Assembly (NCBI RefSeq): GCF_947503415.1
Contig: NZ_CANNDS010000003.1
Coordinates: 124,001-188,000, forward strand
DNA length: 64,000 nt
Reading direction: 5' to 3'
DNA from: an uncultured Tateyamaria sp.
GTDB lineage: Bacteria; Pseudomonadota; Alphaproteobacteria; Rhodobacterales; Rhodobacteraceae
Position 1 is the first letter of the stretch, and the number at the start of each line of letters is the position of its first letter. The notes beneath the pieces were generated by a model. That model had not been told where the DNA came from. It saw nothing but the letters and a program-made list of their open reading frames with translations, and searched no databases. The translations under genes and the position numbers were made by a program. Below are positions 56,006 through 63,322 of this stretch, in pieces.

Positions 56006-57205
56006 ATGGCTCAGATCGCACATTACACCTTTGACGATGGGTCCGGCGCGGGCACGCTTGCCGACAGCGCTGGCCCCACATCCGAGGATGGGGTGTATCA
56101 GGGGGATGCAACCCCTGACGGGGCTGGGGCAGGCCAGTTCGACGGCGATGGCGACTATGCGGAAGTCCCGGCGGACCCGGCCTTTGGGCTGGACGAAGGC
56201 ACGGTCATCATCGGCTTTACCCAGGCCAGCGCGTCGCCGGGTGACAGGCCGTTCGGGGACGCCGCTGCGCAGACGCTTTTTTCCGTGGACTCGAAAGGGC
56301 TGGATGGCGGCGGCCACTTGACCATTTACATCACTTCGTCCGGTGAGGTTGCAGTGCGCCACCAGACGGACACGGCCGAATACATCTATTCCGGTGGCAA
56401 TGTTGTTCTGGGCCAGCCTGTAACGCTGGCCTATTCGTGGGGACCGACTGGCAGCCAACTGGTCGTGAACGGCGCGGTCGTGGACAATGGCACCATACCG
56501 CTCAGCCTTGCCGGGGATGTCGAACCCATCACAATTGGTGCGTCGCAGGCCAGTTCCGGCGATGGCACGGCCAACAACATGACGGGCTTTTTCCATGGCG
56601 AGGTCGAGGATGTTCAGATCCACGACGATGCTGCCGCCGGATCCAGTACGATCATGTGCTTTACCGCCGGGACATGGATACATACGCCCAAAGGTCAGGT
56701 GCCCGTTGAACAGTTGGCAGCAGGCGATGTTGTATGGACCTGCGATCATGGCCCGCTGCCCCTTGTGAGCGTGCACAGCCGCACCATCAGCGCCGCGCAA
56801 GTGGCAGCCTTCCCCAATCTGCGCCCCATCCGCATTGCCCAACCGGAGGGGGCACCCGACCTGAGCGTGTCACGGCAGCATTGCATCGCCGTCTGGGACG
56901 GCCCACGGCAGGTTTTGGTCCGTGCCGCGCATTTGGAAAAGTTCGGCGGGCAGGGCTTCAGTTGCGAAGGGGGCGGTGAGGCCGTGACCTATGTTCATCT
57001 TGAATTCGGGGTCCACGCCTTGATTGTCGCCAACGGCATTCTGGCTGAAAGCCTGTTGCCTGACGCGCCTGCCCTGACAGGCCGCCCTTTGCCAGTCTCA
57101 AGCCGCGCCTGCCGGCAGGTACTGACTGGCAAACAGGCCCGGATCCTGCTGGACCGGCAACCGCCACGCCTTGTCCGTCCAGAGCTGTTGGCCTACGCCG
57201 TTTAG
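56006..57205 (+). CDS. LamG-like and Hint-domain protein
   Basis: A 399-residue protein starting at ATG 56006 behind AAGGAGAG. Residues 1-210 look like a concanavalin/LamG-type beta sandwich (IAHYTFDDGSGAGTLADSAG at the start, AYSWGPTGSQLVVNG near 150). The Hint domain follows from about residue 217 with an intact first Cys (MCFTAGTWIHTPKGQVPVEQ) and SVSRQHCIAVW near 290. The C-terminus ends with an RVQ-like arm. No signal peptide is visible; secretion by a type I route is possible in this group. Function unknown; Hint self-processing is plausible because the Cys is present. Confidence 0.82.
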   Translation: MAQIAHYTFDDGSGAGTLADSAGPTSEDGVYQGDATPDGAGAGQFDGDGDYAEVPADPAFGLDEGTVIIGFTQASASPGDRPFGDAAAQTLFSVDSKGLDGGGHLTIYITSSGEVAVRHQTDTAEYIYSGGNVVLGQPVTLAYSWGPTGSQLVVNGAVVDNGTIPLSLAGDVEPITIGASQASSGDGTANNMTGFFHGEVEDVQIHDDAAAGSSTIMCFTAGTWIHTPKGQVPVEQLAAGDVVWTCDHGPLPLVSVHSRTISAAQVAAFPNLRPIRIAQPEGAPDLSVSRQHCIAVWDGPRQVLVRAAHLEKFGGQGFSCEGGGEAVTYVHLEFGVHALIVANGILAESLLPDAPALTGRPLPVSSRACRQVLTGKQARILLDRQPPRLVRPELLAYAV

Positions 57206-57319
57206 GCTGGATGCCTCCTTTTCCGCGCGGTCACTCTGTATGACGCGTTTCGCGACCGTTCCGCTCGTTCAGGTGATTATCCTGCACCAACACCATGCCA
57301 ATTGGCCCTTTCTGATCTG

Positions 57320-57333
57320 TTGATACACATCAA
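57320..57333. promoter_or_regulatory. FNR/FnrL box upstream of universal stress protein
   Basis: TTGAT-ACAC-ATCAA exactly matches the FNR consensus TTGAT-N4-ATCAA, 58 bases before the ATG. This implies induction under low oxygen by the FnrL homologue. Confidence 0.8.
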
Positions 57334-57391
57334 GGGAACGGGGTTTGCCGCCTGCTACGCTTGTGTCACGCAATCATAAGGAGGACCCGAC

Positions 57392-57838
57392 ATGTTCAAG
57401 AAAATCGTAGTGGGTGTCGACGGATCGGCCACATCGGACAACGCGGTGCGCATTGCATGCGATCTGGCCGGAAAATACGACAGCGACATCTACCTGGTCC
57501 ACACCCCACAACCGCAGACCGTCGCCTTTGCCATGGGGGCCGTGGCCGGCTACCACGCCGTCACCACGATGCCCAGCCATGATGAGGTGATGGAGGCCGC
57601 CAACCGGATCACCAGCGATGCCACGGCGATTGCCAAGGAATGCGGCCGCGAGATTGCAGGCACATTTACGGAGCAAGGCGACCCGGGCGCACATATCATC
57701 GAAGCCACGCAAGAGGTGGGCGCGGACCTGATCGTCACCGGACGGCGCGGTTTGGGCAGCATCGGGTCCCTGGTACAGGGCTCTACCAGCCAGCGGGTCA
57801 ACCACCTTGCCAAATGCGCGACCCTTTCCGTGATCTGA
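57392..57838 (+). CDS. Universal stress protein (UspA family)
   Basis: A 148-residue cytosolic protein, ATG behind AAGGAGGA. The N-terminal KIVVGVDGS strand and the C-terminal ATP loop VTGRRGLGSIGSLVQGSTSQ, which fits G-2x-G-9x-G-S, place it in the ATP-binding UspA class. A perfect FNR box lies upstream, so the gene probably responds to oxygen limitation, as reported for USPs near respiratory or phototrophic genes. It ends in a strong hairpin terminator. Confidence 0.95.
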   Translation: MFKKIVVGVDGSATSDNAVRIACDLAGKYDSDIYLVHTPQPQTVAFAMGAVAGYHAVTTMPSHDEVMEAANRITSDATAIAKECGREIAGTFTEQGDPGAHIIEATQEVGADLIVTGRRGLGSIGSLVQGSTSQRVNHLAKCATLSVI

Positions 57839-57844
57839 GGCGCG

Positions 57845-57867
57845 TGGGCGCATATTGCGCCCATTTT
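57845..57867 (+). terminator. Rho-independent terminator after universal stress protein
   Basis: TGGGCGCA-TAT-TGCGCCCA, a perfect 8+3+8 stem, is followed by TTTT, 7 bases after the stop. Confidence 0.85.
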
Positions 57868-57951
57868 GGACCTCAAGGCTGAGGGTCAGGGAACCGAATC
57901 CGCTTCCGAATGGTTGGTCAATTGCGCATCAACTATCAGAAGGGGTTCGTC

Positions 57952-58020
57952 ATGAACCGCGTCATCTATCTTGTCGGCCTTGTGGTCATTGTTTTGGCCA
58001 TCGTCGGCTTCGTCCTCTGA
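57952..58020 (+). CDS. 22-residue hydrophobic membrane peptide
   Basis: ATG 57952 to TGA 58020 encodes MNRVIYLVGLVVIVLAIVGF and two more residues (VL). It is a single membrane helix with an Arg near the start. AGAAGGGG lies at good spacing as ribosome site, and a GC hairpin follows at 58028-58056. Similar tiny MNRVIYLVG proteins are, as I recall, conserved in Rhodobacteraceae. Function unknown; small helices of this sort often bind larger membrane complexes. Confidence 0.7.
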   Translation: MNRVIYLVGLVVIVLAIVGFVL

Positions 58021-58558
58021 TCAAAGCGGGGAGACGGACATACGTGCCCGTCCCCCGGACACGACTTCTTCTATGACGATTGAGTTTGGCTTGGCCGTTG
58101 TGGCTCACGCGTCCGCAGTTGTTACGGCTATACTTTTCCCATTAACAGAGAGGTCGGCGGCCAGCGTTTCTGTCGCTGTACTTCTGTGATGCGGGTGGCG
58201 TCTCGCTTAATCGAATGCGTTTCCGCTTGTCGACATTCGTGGCAGACGCGAACTGATCATTTCTACATTATCCATCACTGCTAATTGCAATGTAACTCAT
58301 CACTGTGTGGATCATGCCCCACGGGGCGGGGACGTATCGTGCATCGCCTCGGAGGCCACGGAGAAGCCGCGCAGATTATGTGGCGTCGCTGCCGAGAAGT
58401 ATATTAAGTCGCGACTGGATGAACGTAAGCTGCGCCTGCATGAAAACAGTGATGACTTTGACTGCTCACGGCGTTGGTATGGCTGGTAACTGTCCGGCTG
58501 CTGCGCAAGCACATCGACAAACCGAGACCGGAGCGCGAGTCCTCTCTGGAAGCGGCGC
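58021..58558. other. 538-base gap without a supported gene
   Basis: It has an AT-richer patch around 58255-58305 with two CATCACTG copies (58273 and 58295), and short open frames of up to about 60 codons on both strands. None has a convincing ribosome site or recognisable product. It may be a decayed gene or a small-RNA site; nothing further can be said. Confidence 0.5.
58028..58056 (+). terminator. Hairpin after the 22-residue gene
   Basis: GGGG-A-GACGG (58028-58037) pairs with CCGTC-CCCC (58048-58056), with one bulged A. There is no T-run. It supports a separate small transcript. Confidence 0.45.
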
Positions 58559-58948
58559 TTAGCTTCCCAGTTCAGTGGCCACGCTGTCGCGCAGGTCCTG
58601 AAGTTCCGAGCGGGCGTCTTCCAGCTGCTTGCGCTGTTCGTCCAGTTCCTTCAGCTGCCCATCGGCCAGATCGACCCACGCGCGCATCTGCGCTTCGGTG
58701 CCTTCCTTTTCGTAGATCATCAGCCACTGGCGGATGTCTTCCAACTGGAAGCCAAATTTGCGGCCGCGCAGGATCAGCTTCATGCGGGCACGTTCACGCG
58801 CGCCGTAAAACCGGGATCGGCCTTCGCGGTCGGGCTGCAAAAGCTCTATATATTCATAATATCGCAGTGTACGCGGCGTTACGTCGAACTGCGCGCACAT
58901 CTCCTTAAAGCTCAAGCGGTCGTCTGCCATGACTGCCAACATCTCCAT
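58559..58948 (-). CDS. MerR family transcriptional regulator, paralogue of the one at 55343
   Basis: A 129-residue regulator. The DNA-binding part ([20 protein letters not shown] and RMKLILRGRKFGFQLEDIRQW) is close to that of the MerR at 55343. It has the same coiled-coil C-terminus without cysteine. ATG 58948 is preceded by AGGGA; ATG 58930 is the alternative. No TGACGT dyad is seen upstream. It diverges from two PaaI-type thioesterases, which could be its targets. Confidence 0.92.
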   Translation of the reverse strand: MEMLAVMADDRLSFKEMCAQFDVTPRTLRYYEYIELLQPDREGRSRFYGARERARMKLILRGRKFGFQLEDIRQWLMIYEKEGTEAQMRAWVDLADGQLKELDEQRKQLEDARSELQDLRDSVATELGS

Positions 58949-59054
58949 CCCTGACCTCCAAGCCTAAGGCGCGTGGGCGAGCCGCGCAACAGGTGCCTTG
59001 CCCATGCGGCGTGCAGGACCCATAACGTCAAAGCAGACCGCGCAACGAGGCCAT

Positions 59055-59483
59055 ATGTCCGACCCCGACAAACTCAAGCTTGCCCGACAATTCATCGAAG
59101 CTATTCCACATTCCCGCGATCTTGGGATGAAGCTGACACAGATGGAAGATGGGGTTGCCGTGATCACCATGCCCTACGACGACCGCCTGATCGGCGACCC
59201 CGAAACGGGTGTGATCAGTGGCGGCGCCGTATCGGCCCTTATGGATACGTGCTGCGGGGCGGCGGTGATGAGCCACCCCAAGAACCTTGGCGGCACCGCA
59301 ACGCTTGATCTGCGCATCGACTACATGCGCGCCGCGACCCCCGGTCAGTCCATCACAACGACGGCCACCTGTTATCACGTGACCCGTTCGGTCGCGTTTG
59401 TTCGGGCGACGGCCTGTGATGATGATGGCGACAACCCGGTCGCCACTGCCACGGGCGCTTTCACGGTGGAGGGTACGCGATGA
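59055..59483 (+). CDS. PaaI family thioesterase 1
   Basis: A 142-residue hotdog-fold protein, start MSDPDKLKLARQF at 59055. The helix region GVISGGAVSALMDTCCGAAV holds the active-site Asp and surrounding glycines of the PaaI/4HBT group. LDLRIDYMRAATPGQ follows. It hydrolyses acyl- or aryl-CoA esters. The next gene overlaps by ATGA, so the two are translated together. Confidence 0.9.
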   Translation: MSDPDKLKLARQFIEAIPHSRDLGMKLTQMEDGVAVITMPYDDRLIGDPETGVISGGAVSALMDTCCGAAVMSHPKNLGGTATLDLRIDYMRAATPGQSITTTATCYHVTRSVAFVRATACDDDGDNPVATATGAFTVEGTR

Positions 59484-59980
59484 AACGGCCCGAACCCGTC
59501 CAAGTGGTCAAGCAACGGCGCGATGCCGCTCTCAAGGCACTGGTCAGCGGCGTGCCCTACATCCAGTACCTCGACATGACCTTTGACCGGCGCGGAGATG
59601 AGCTGACCGGCGTGTTGCCCTTCGACGAAAAGCTGATCGGCAACCCGCTCTTGCCCGCGCTGCATGGCGGTGTGACGGCGGCCTTCATGGAAGTGACGGC
59701 GGTTGTAACCCTGTCCTGGGCCTATCTGTGGGAGGATATCGAAGCGGGCAGTCTTGATTTCGATCCCGGCGCCGCGTCCCCGATGCCGCGCCTGCCGAAG
59801 ACGGTGGATTTCTCCGTCGATTACCTGCGCTCGGGCCTGCCACGTGACGCTTATGCCCGCGCCCGGATCAACAGGTCCGGTCGGCGCTATGCGTCCGTCC
59901 ATGTCGAAGGCTGGCAGGACAACCGGGACCGTCTGTTCGCCCAAGCCACCGGGCATTTCGTCATGCCGCAACGGCGGTAA
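59480..59980 (+). CDS. PaaI family thioesterase 2
   Basis: A 166-residue hotdog-fold protein. The core LHGGVTAAFMEVTAVVTLSW carries Glu where the first copy has Asp, and VDFSVDYLRSGLPRD matches the second strand. A spacer of about 20 residues (EDIEAGSLDFDPGAASPMPR) is inserted relative to copy 1. The two may form a heteromer. The MATE gene follows directly. Confidence 0.88.
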   Translation: MKRPEPVQVVKQRRDAALKALVSGVPYIQYLDMTFDRRGDELTGVLPFDEKLIGNPLLPALHGGVTAAFMEVTAVVTLSWAYLWEDIEAGSLDFDPGAASPMPRLPKTVDFSVDYLRSGLPRDAYARARINRSGRRYASVHVEGWQDNRDRLFAQATGHFVMPQRR

Positions 59981-59981
59981 C

Positions 59982-61313
59982 TTGGAGGCCGTAGACCCAA
60001 AGGCCCCGCCCGCACCGCTGACGCACAAGCGGGTGCTCAAGATTGCGCTGCCCATCGTGCTGTCCAACGCCACGGTGCCCATCCTTGGTGCCGTGGACGT
60101 GGGCGTGGTGGGACAGATGGGCGAAGCGGCCCCAATCGGCGCCGTGGCCATGGGCGCCATCATCCTGACGACGATCTACTGGATTTTCGGGTTTTTGCGC
60201 ATGGGCACCGTCAGTTTGGTGGGGCAGGCTGCGGGGGCGGGTGACGACAACGAGGTGTCGGCATGGCTGACGCGCGCATTGCTTGTTGCCGGTGTCGGTG
60301 GTGTGAGCCTGATTGTGATGCAGGTTCCGATCTTCTGGGCGGCGTTCCAACTGTCGCCTGCCAGTGCAGAGGTCGAAAGCCTGACCCGCGACTACCTGTT
60401 CATCCGCATCTGGACCGCGCCTGCCGCCATCGCCGTCTATGCCTTGACCGGTTGGCTGGTCGCGATGGAGCGGACGGTCAGCGTGTTCTGGGTCCAACTG
60501 GTGATGAACGGGGTCAACATCGTCCTGAGTTTTGTCTTTGTGCTGGGTTTCGGTTGGGGTGTGCCGGGGGTGGCCATCGCGACAGTGATCGCGGAAGCCA
60601 TGGGCGCGGGGCTGGGTCTGTGGTTCTGCCGCGCCGCTTTTGTTCGCCCGGCGTGGCGCGATTGGCCGCGCGTTTTGCGCCGGGCGCAGCTGATCAAGAT
60701 GGCGCTGTTGAACACTGACATCCTGCTGCGGTCGGCCATGCTGATGATCATCTTTTCCAGCTTCGTCTTTCTGGGCGCACGTTTTGGTGACGTGACGCTG
60801 GCCGCAAACGAGGTGCTCATCCAGTTCATGTATATCACCGCGTACGCCATGGACGGCTTTGCCTTTGCCGCCGAGACGTTGATTGCCCGCGCTTACGGTC
60901 GCAAGGATCCTGCGCGCGTCCGGCGGTCGTCACTGATGACGGGCATGTGGGGGATGGTGGTGTGCGGCACGACTGCCTTTGCCTTTGCGCTGGCGGGCCC
61001 CTGGCTTATCGATGTGATGGCAAAGGATGTCGAGGTGCAGATGGTGGCGCGTGAGTATCTGTGGTGGATGGTGGCGGCCCCGCTTGTGGGCTGTGCGGCG
61101 TGGATGTTCGATGGCATTTTCATTGGCGCGGGCCGGGGCCGGGACATGCGCAACATGATGGCGATATCATTTGTTCTGTATTGGCTGGCGGTGCTGACGC
61201 TGATGCCGCTGATGGGCAATCATGGGCTGTGGGCGGCGCTGCTGGTGTCGTTCATTGCGCGTGGGGTGACGCTGGGCGCGCGGTATCCGGCATTGGAGCG
61301 GGCTGCCGGGTGA
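59982..61313 (+). CDS. MATE family efflux transporter
   Basis: About 443 residues with twelve membrane helices. The start is set at TTG 59982, one base after the upstream stop, as no ATG is present before helix 1; translation is probably coupled. KIALPIVLSNATVPILGAVD in helix 1 and the repeated layout of two six-helix halves are typical of DinF/NorM-like MATE proteins. These export cationic drugs or metabolites with sodium or protons. The substrate is not known. The start is the main uncertainty. Confidence 0.88.
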   Translation: MEAVDPKAPPAPLTHKRVLKIALPIVLSNATVPILGAVDVGVVGQMGEAAPIGAVAMGAIILTTIYWIFGFLRMGTVSLVGQAAGAGDDNEVSAWLTRALLVAGVGGVSLIVMQVPIFWAAFQLSPASAEVESLTRDYLFIRIWTAPAAIAVYALTGWLVAMERTVSVFWVQLVMNGVNIVLSFVFVLGFGWGVPGVAIATVIAEAMGAGLGLWFCRAAFVRPAWRDWPRVLRRAQLIKMALLNTDILLRSAMLMIIFSSFVFLGARFGDVTLAANEVLIQFMYITAYAMDGFAFAAETLIARAYGRKDPARVRRSSLMTGMWGMVVCGTTAFAFALAGPWLIDVMAKDVEVQMVAREYLWWMVAAPLVGCAAWMFDGIFIGAGRGRDMRNMMAISFVLYWLAVLTLMPLMGNHGLWAALLVSFIARGVTLGARYPALERAAG

Positions 61314-61317
61314 GGGA

Positions 61318-61364
61318 CTGGGGCGCTGCCCCAGACCCCGGAGTTTATCTGGCAAGATGAAGAT
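61318..61364. repeat. Dispersed intergenic repeat, copy D, with hairpin
   Basis: The hairpin CTGGGGC-GCT-GCCCCAG (61318-61334) is followed by CGGAGTTTATCTGGCAAGAT (61340-61359), the same two-part layout as copy A. It fills the gap between convergent MATE and pyrD genes. Confidence 0.7.
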
Positions 61365-61367
61365 GGA

Positions 61368-62411
61368 TCAGAGCCAGGTCTCTGTCTCAGATCCTACGGC
61401 GTCTGTGACGGACTGGTGGCCGTCTTTTTCCAGCTGCGCGTCCACCCCTTCGGCGATGCGCGCGGCGAGGCTGAGACCGCCATAGACAAGGCCCGTGTAA
61501 AGCTGCACCGCCGATGCGCCTGCCTTGATCTTGGCATAGGCTTGTTCGGCGGACGCGATGCCGCCGACGCCGATGAGCGGGACGTTGGTGAGCTTGTGCA
61601 ATTTGGCGAGCACGCGCGTTGATTTGTCGAACAGCGGTTGGCCTGACAGGCCGCCTTTTTCCTGTGCCTGAGGGCTGCGCAGCCCATCCCGATCCAGCGT
61701 TGTGTTTGTGGCGATGATCGCGGCCACGCGGGCATCCTCGGCCACCTTGGCGATGTCGGCAAGGTCCTGATCTGTGAGGTCCGGGGCGATTTTCAGGAAA
61801 ACGGGAATGTTGCCCCGCACCTGCATGACGCCGTCGAGCAGGGCCGCGAGGGCCATTGGGCCTTGCAGGTCGCGCAGTTTTTCGGTGTTGGGGCTGGAAA
61901 CGTTGACCGTGGCAAAGTCGATATGCGGTGCGCAGTGTTGCAGGACTCGCGCGAAGTCTTCGGCCCGGTTGGCGCTGTCCTTGTTGGCACCGAGGTTCAA
62001 GCCCACGGGCACGCCCTTGGGACGTTTGGCGAGGCGCGCCGCGATCGCCTCCATCCCGTCATTGTTGAAGCCGAAGCGGTTGATGGCGGCCGCATCTTCG
62101 GTCAGGCGAAAGAGGCGCGGTTTGGGGTTGCCGGGCTGGGGCAGGGGGGTGGCGGCGCCCACCTCGATCCAGCCGAAGCCTGCGCGGCTGAGCGGCGCGA
62201 TGGCGGTGGCGTTCTTGTCGAACCCTGCAGCAAGACCCACCGGATTGGGCAGGTCCATGCCCGCCAGTGTCGTGCGCAAGCGCGGACTGGTCACAGGGCC
62301 GGGCAGCGAAGCAAGAGGCGTGTGCAGCGCTTTCAGCGCCAGCCCGTGCGCCACCTCCGGGTCCAGCTTGCGCAGGCCGCGTGTTCCGATCCGTTCAAGT
62401 GCCTGCTTCAT
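61368..62411 (-). CDS. pyrD: Dihydroorotate dehydrogenase (quinone)
   Basis: A 347-residue class 2 enzyme that oxidises dihydroorotate to orotate, passing electrons to the quinone pool. The N-terminal amphipathic helix for membrane contact is [22 protein letters not shown] and substrate segments include [39 protein letters not shown] and [10 protein letters not shown]. The start at 62411 overlaps the upstream DUF1330 stop as ATGA. Class 2 identity rests on the N-terminal helix and Ser in the NVSSPNT loop. Confidence 0.97.
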   Translation of the reverse strand: MKQALERIGTRGLRKLDPEVAHGLALKALHTPLASLPGPVTSPRLRTTLAGMDLPNPVGLAAGFDKNATAIAPLSRAGFGWIEVGAATPLPQPGNPKPRLFRLTEDAAAINRFGFNNDGMEAIAARLAKRPKGVPVGLNLGANKDSANRAEDFARVLQHCAPHIDFATVNVSSPNTEKLRDLQGPMALAALLDGVMQVRGNIPVFLKIAPDLTDQDLADIAKVAEDARVAAIIATNTTLDRDGLRSPQAQEKGGLSGQPLFDKSTRVLAKLHKLTNVPLIGVGGIASAEQAYAKIKAGASAVQLYTGLVYGGLSLAARIAEGVDAQLEKDGHQSVTDAVGSETETWL

Positions 62412-62836
62412 CCGAAGGATGCGCCCTGATCGGCCGGTTTGCAGCGAATGAGGCGCGAGGTTTTGACCGCCGCCTGTCGGTGTACCACCGCGCGCTGATA
62501 ATCGGGGTCCGTGACCATGGCCAGAAACGCGCCAGAGTTGGGATAGCGCGCGATGAACACGGCATCCCATGCCTCGTCCGCGGGGCCGATCAGCACCGTT
62601 TCGAACCCGCCGCGCCAGACGATGCTGCCGCCGACCTTTTCCAGAATGGCACCCGTTTGCTTGCCGTAGAGCCCGTAGGCCTGTGCGCCGGTCAGCCCAT
62701 CACGCGCCAGCTCATGATCACCGGGGTAGTTGGCAAGATCGTTGAAGCGGACAAGGTTCAGCATCTCGATGGGCACATCGCGGGGCAGGTCCTTGAAGGC
62801 GGCGAATTGGTCGGCTGTGGGATCGATATGTGTCAT
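62408..62836 (-). CDS. DUF1330 domain protein
   Basis: A 142-residue ferredoxin-fold type protein ([18 protein letters not shown], later [21 protein letters not shown]). DUF1330 proteins have no settled function. It overlaps pyrD and the DUF952 gene by four bases at each end, so it is tied into a three-gene transcript. Confidence 0.88.
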   Translation of the reverse strand: MTHIDPTADQFAAFKDLPRDVPIEMLNLVRFNDLANYPGDHELARDGLTGAQAYGLYGKQTGAILEKVGGSIVWRGGFETVLIGPADEAWDAVFIARYPNSGAFLAMVTDPDYQRAVVHRQAAVKTSRLIRCKPADQGASFG

Positions 62837-63180
62837 GCGTCAAATCCTGCGCCGGCCGGAAACTGGTGTACTCCGTTTTCCAACGGAAGGGGCTGCGCCC
62901 AATGCACGTCCGCAAGGCGCATTTCGCGGTAAAGATGCGGGAACTCGGCCCCGCCGCGCGACACTTCCCATTTCAGATCGTCCCCAAGGGCGTCCGCATC
63001 GACGGCAATGAGGAACAGATCCTCTTGCTCTGCAAAATGCTTGGCCGCCGTTTCAGCGGCCTGCGCCGCGGTTGAGAAGTGGACATAGCCGTCGGCCGCA
63101 TCGATGGGCGCACCCGGCGTGGTGCCGTTTTCGCGCAAGGCGGCCCATTCGGGACCGCGAAAAATCTTGTAGATCAGCAT
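62833..63180 (-). CDS. DUF952 domain protein
   Basis: A 115-residue protein with start MLIYKIFRGPEW at 63180. The family core GYVHFSTAAQAAETAAKHFA and the RGGAEFPHLYREM segment identify DUF952, related to ADP-ribosyl-transfer folds but of unknown role. It is the first gene of DUF952-DUF1330-pyrD with ATGA overlaps. Confidence 0.9.
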   Translation of the reverse strand: MLIYKIFRGPEWAALRENGTTPGAPIDAADGYVHFSTAAQAAETAAKHFAEQEDLFLIAVDADALGDDLKWEVSRGGAEFPHLYREMRLADVHWAQPLPLENGVHQFPAGAGFDA

Positions 63181-63222
63181 GAACGCGTGATGCCGTTTGC
63201 CCAAGCGCTGGTCAAGTGGGCG

Positions 63223-63240
63223 CTGTCATGAACCTGTCGC
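63223..63240 (+). promoter_or_regulatory. Pho box upstream of 5'-nucleotidase gene
   Basis: CTGTCAT-GAAC-CTGTCGC is a direct 7-base repeat with 11-base period, as in PhoB binding sites (CTGTCAT-N4-CTGTCAC-like). It lies 83 bases before the ATG at 63323, which suggests induction under phosphate starvation. Confidence 0.7.
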
Positions 63241-63322
63241 GTGCTTTCCGTAAGGAACCGCTTTGACTCGGACGGCGGATTGTTGTCACGATGTCGTCAT
63301 AACCAATATGGGAGACACCAGA

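Noticed and set aside
57870-57951. A GGAAC-N17-GGTT pattern before the 22-residue gene, like an EcfG promoter
   Set aside because: The -10 part is only a partial match and most Rhodobacteraceae lack the EcfG general stress system.
58305-58490. A 60-codon open frame in the gap at 58021-58558
   Set aside because: No ribosome site, no hydrophobic or known motif, and overlapping open frames of similar length on the other strand.
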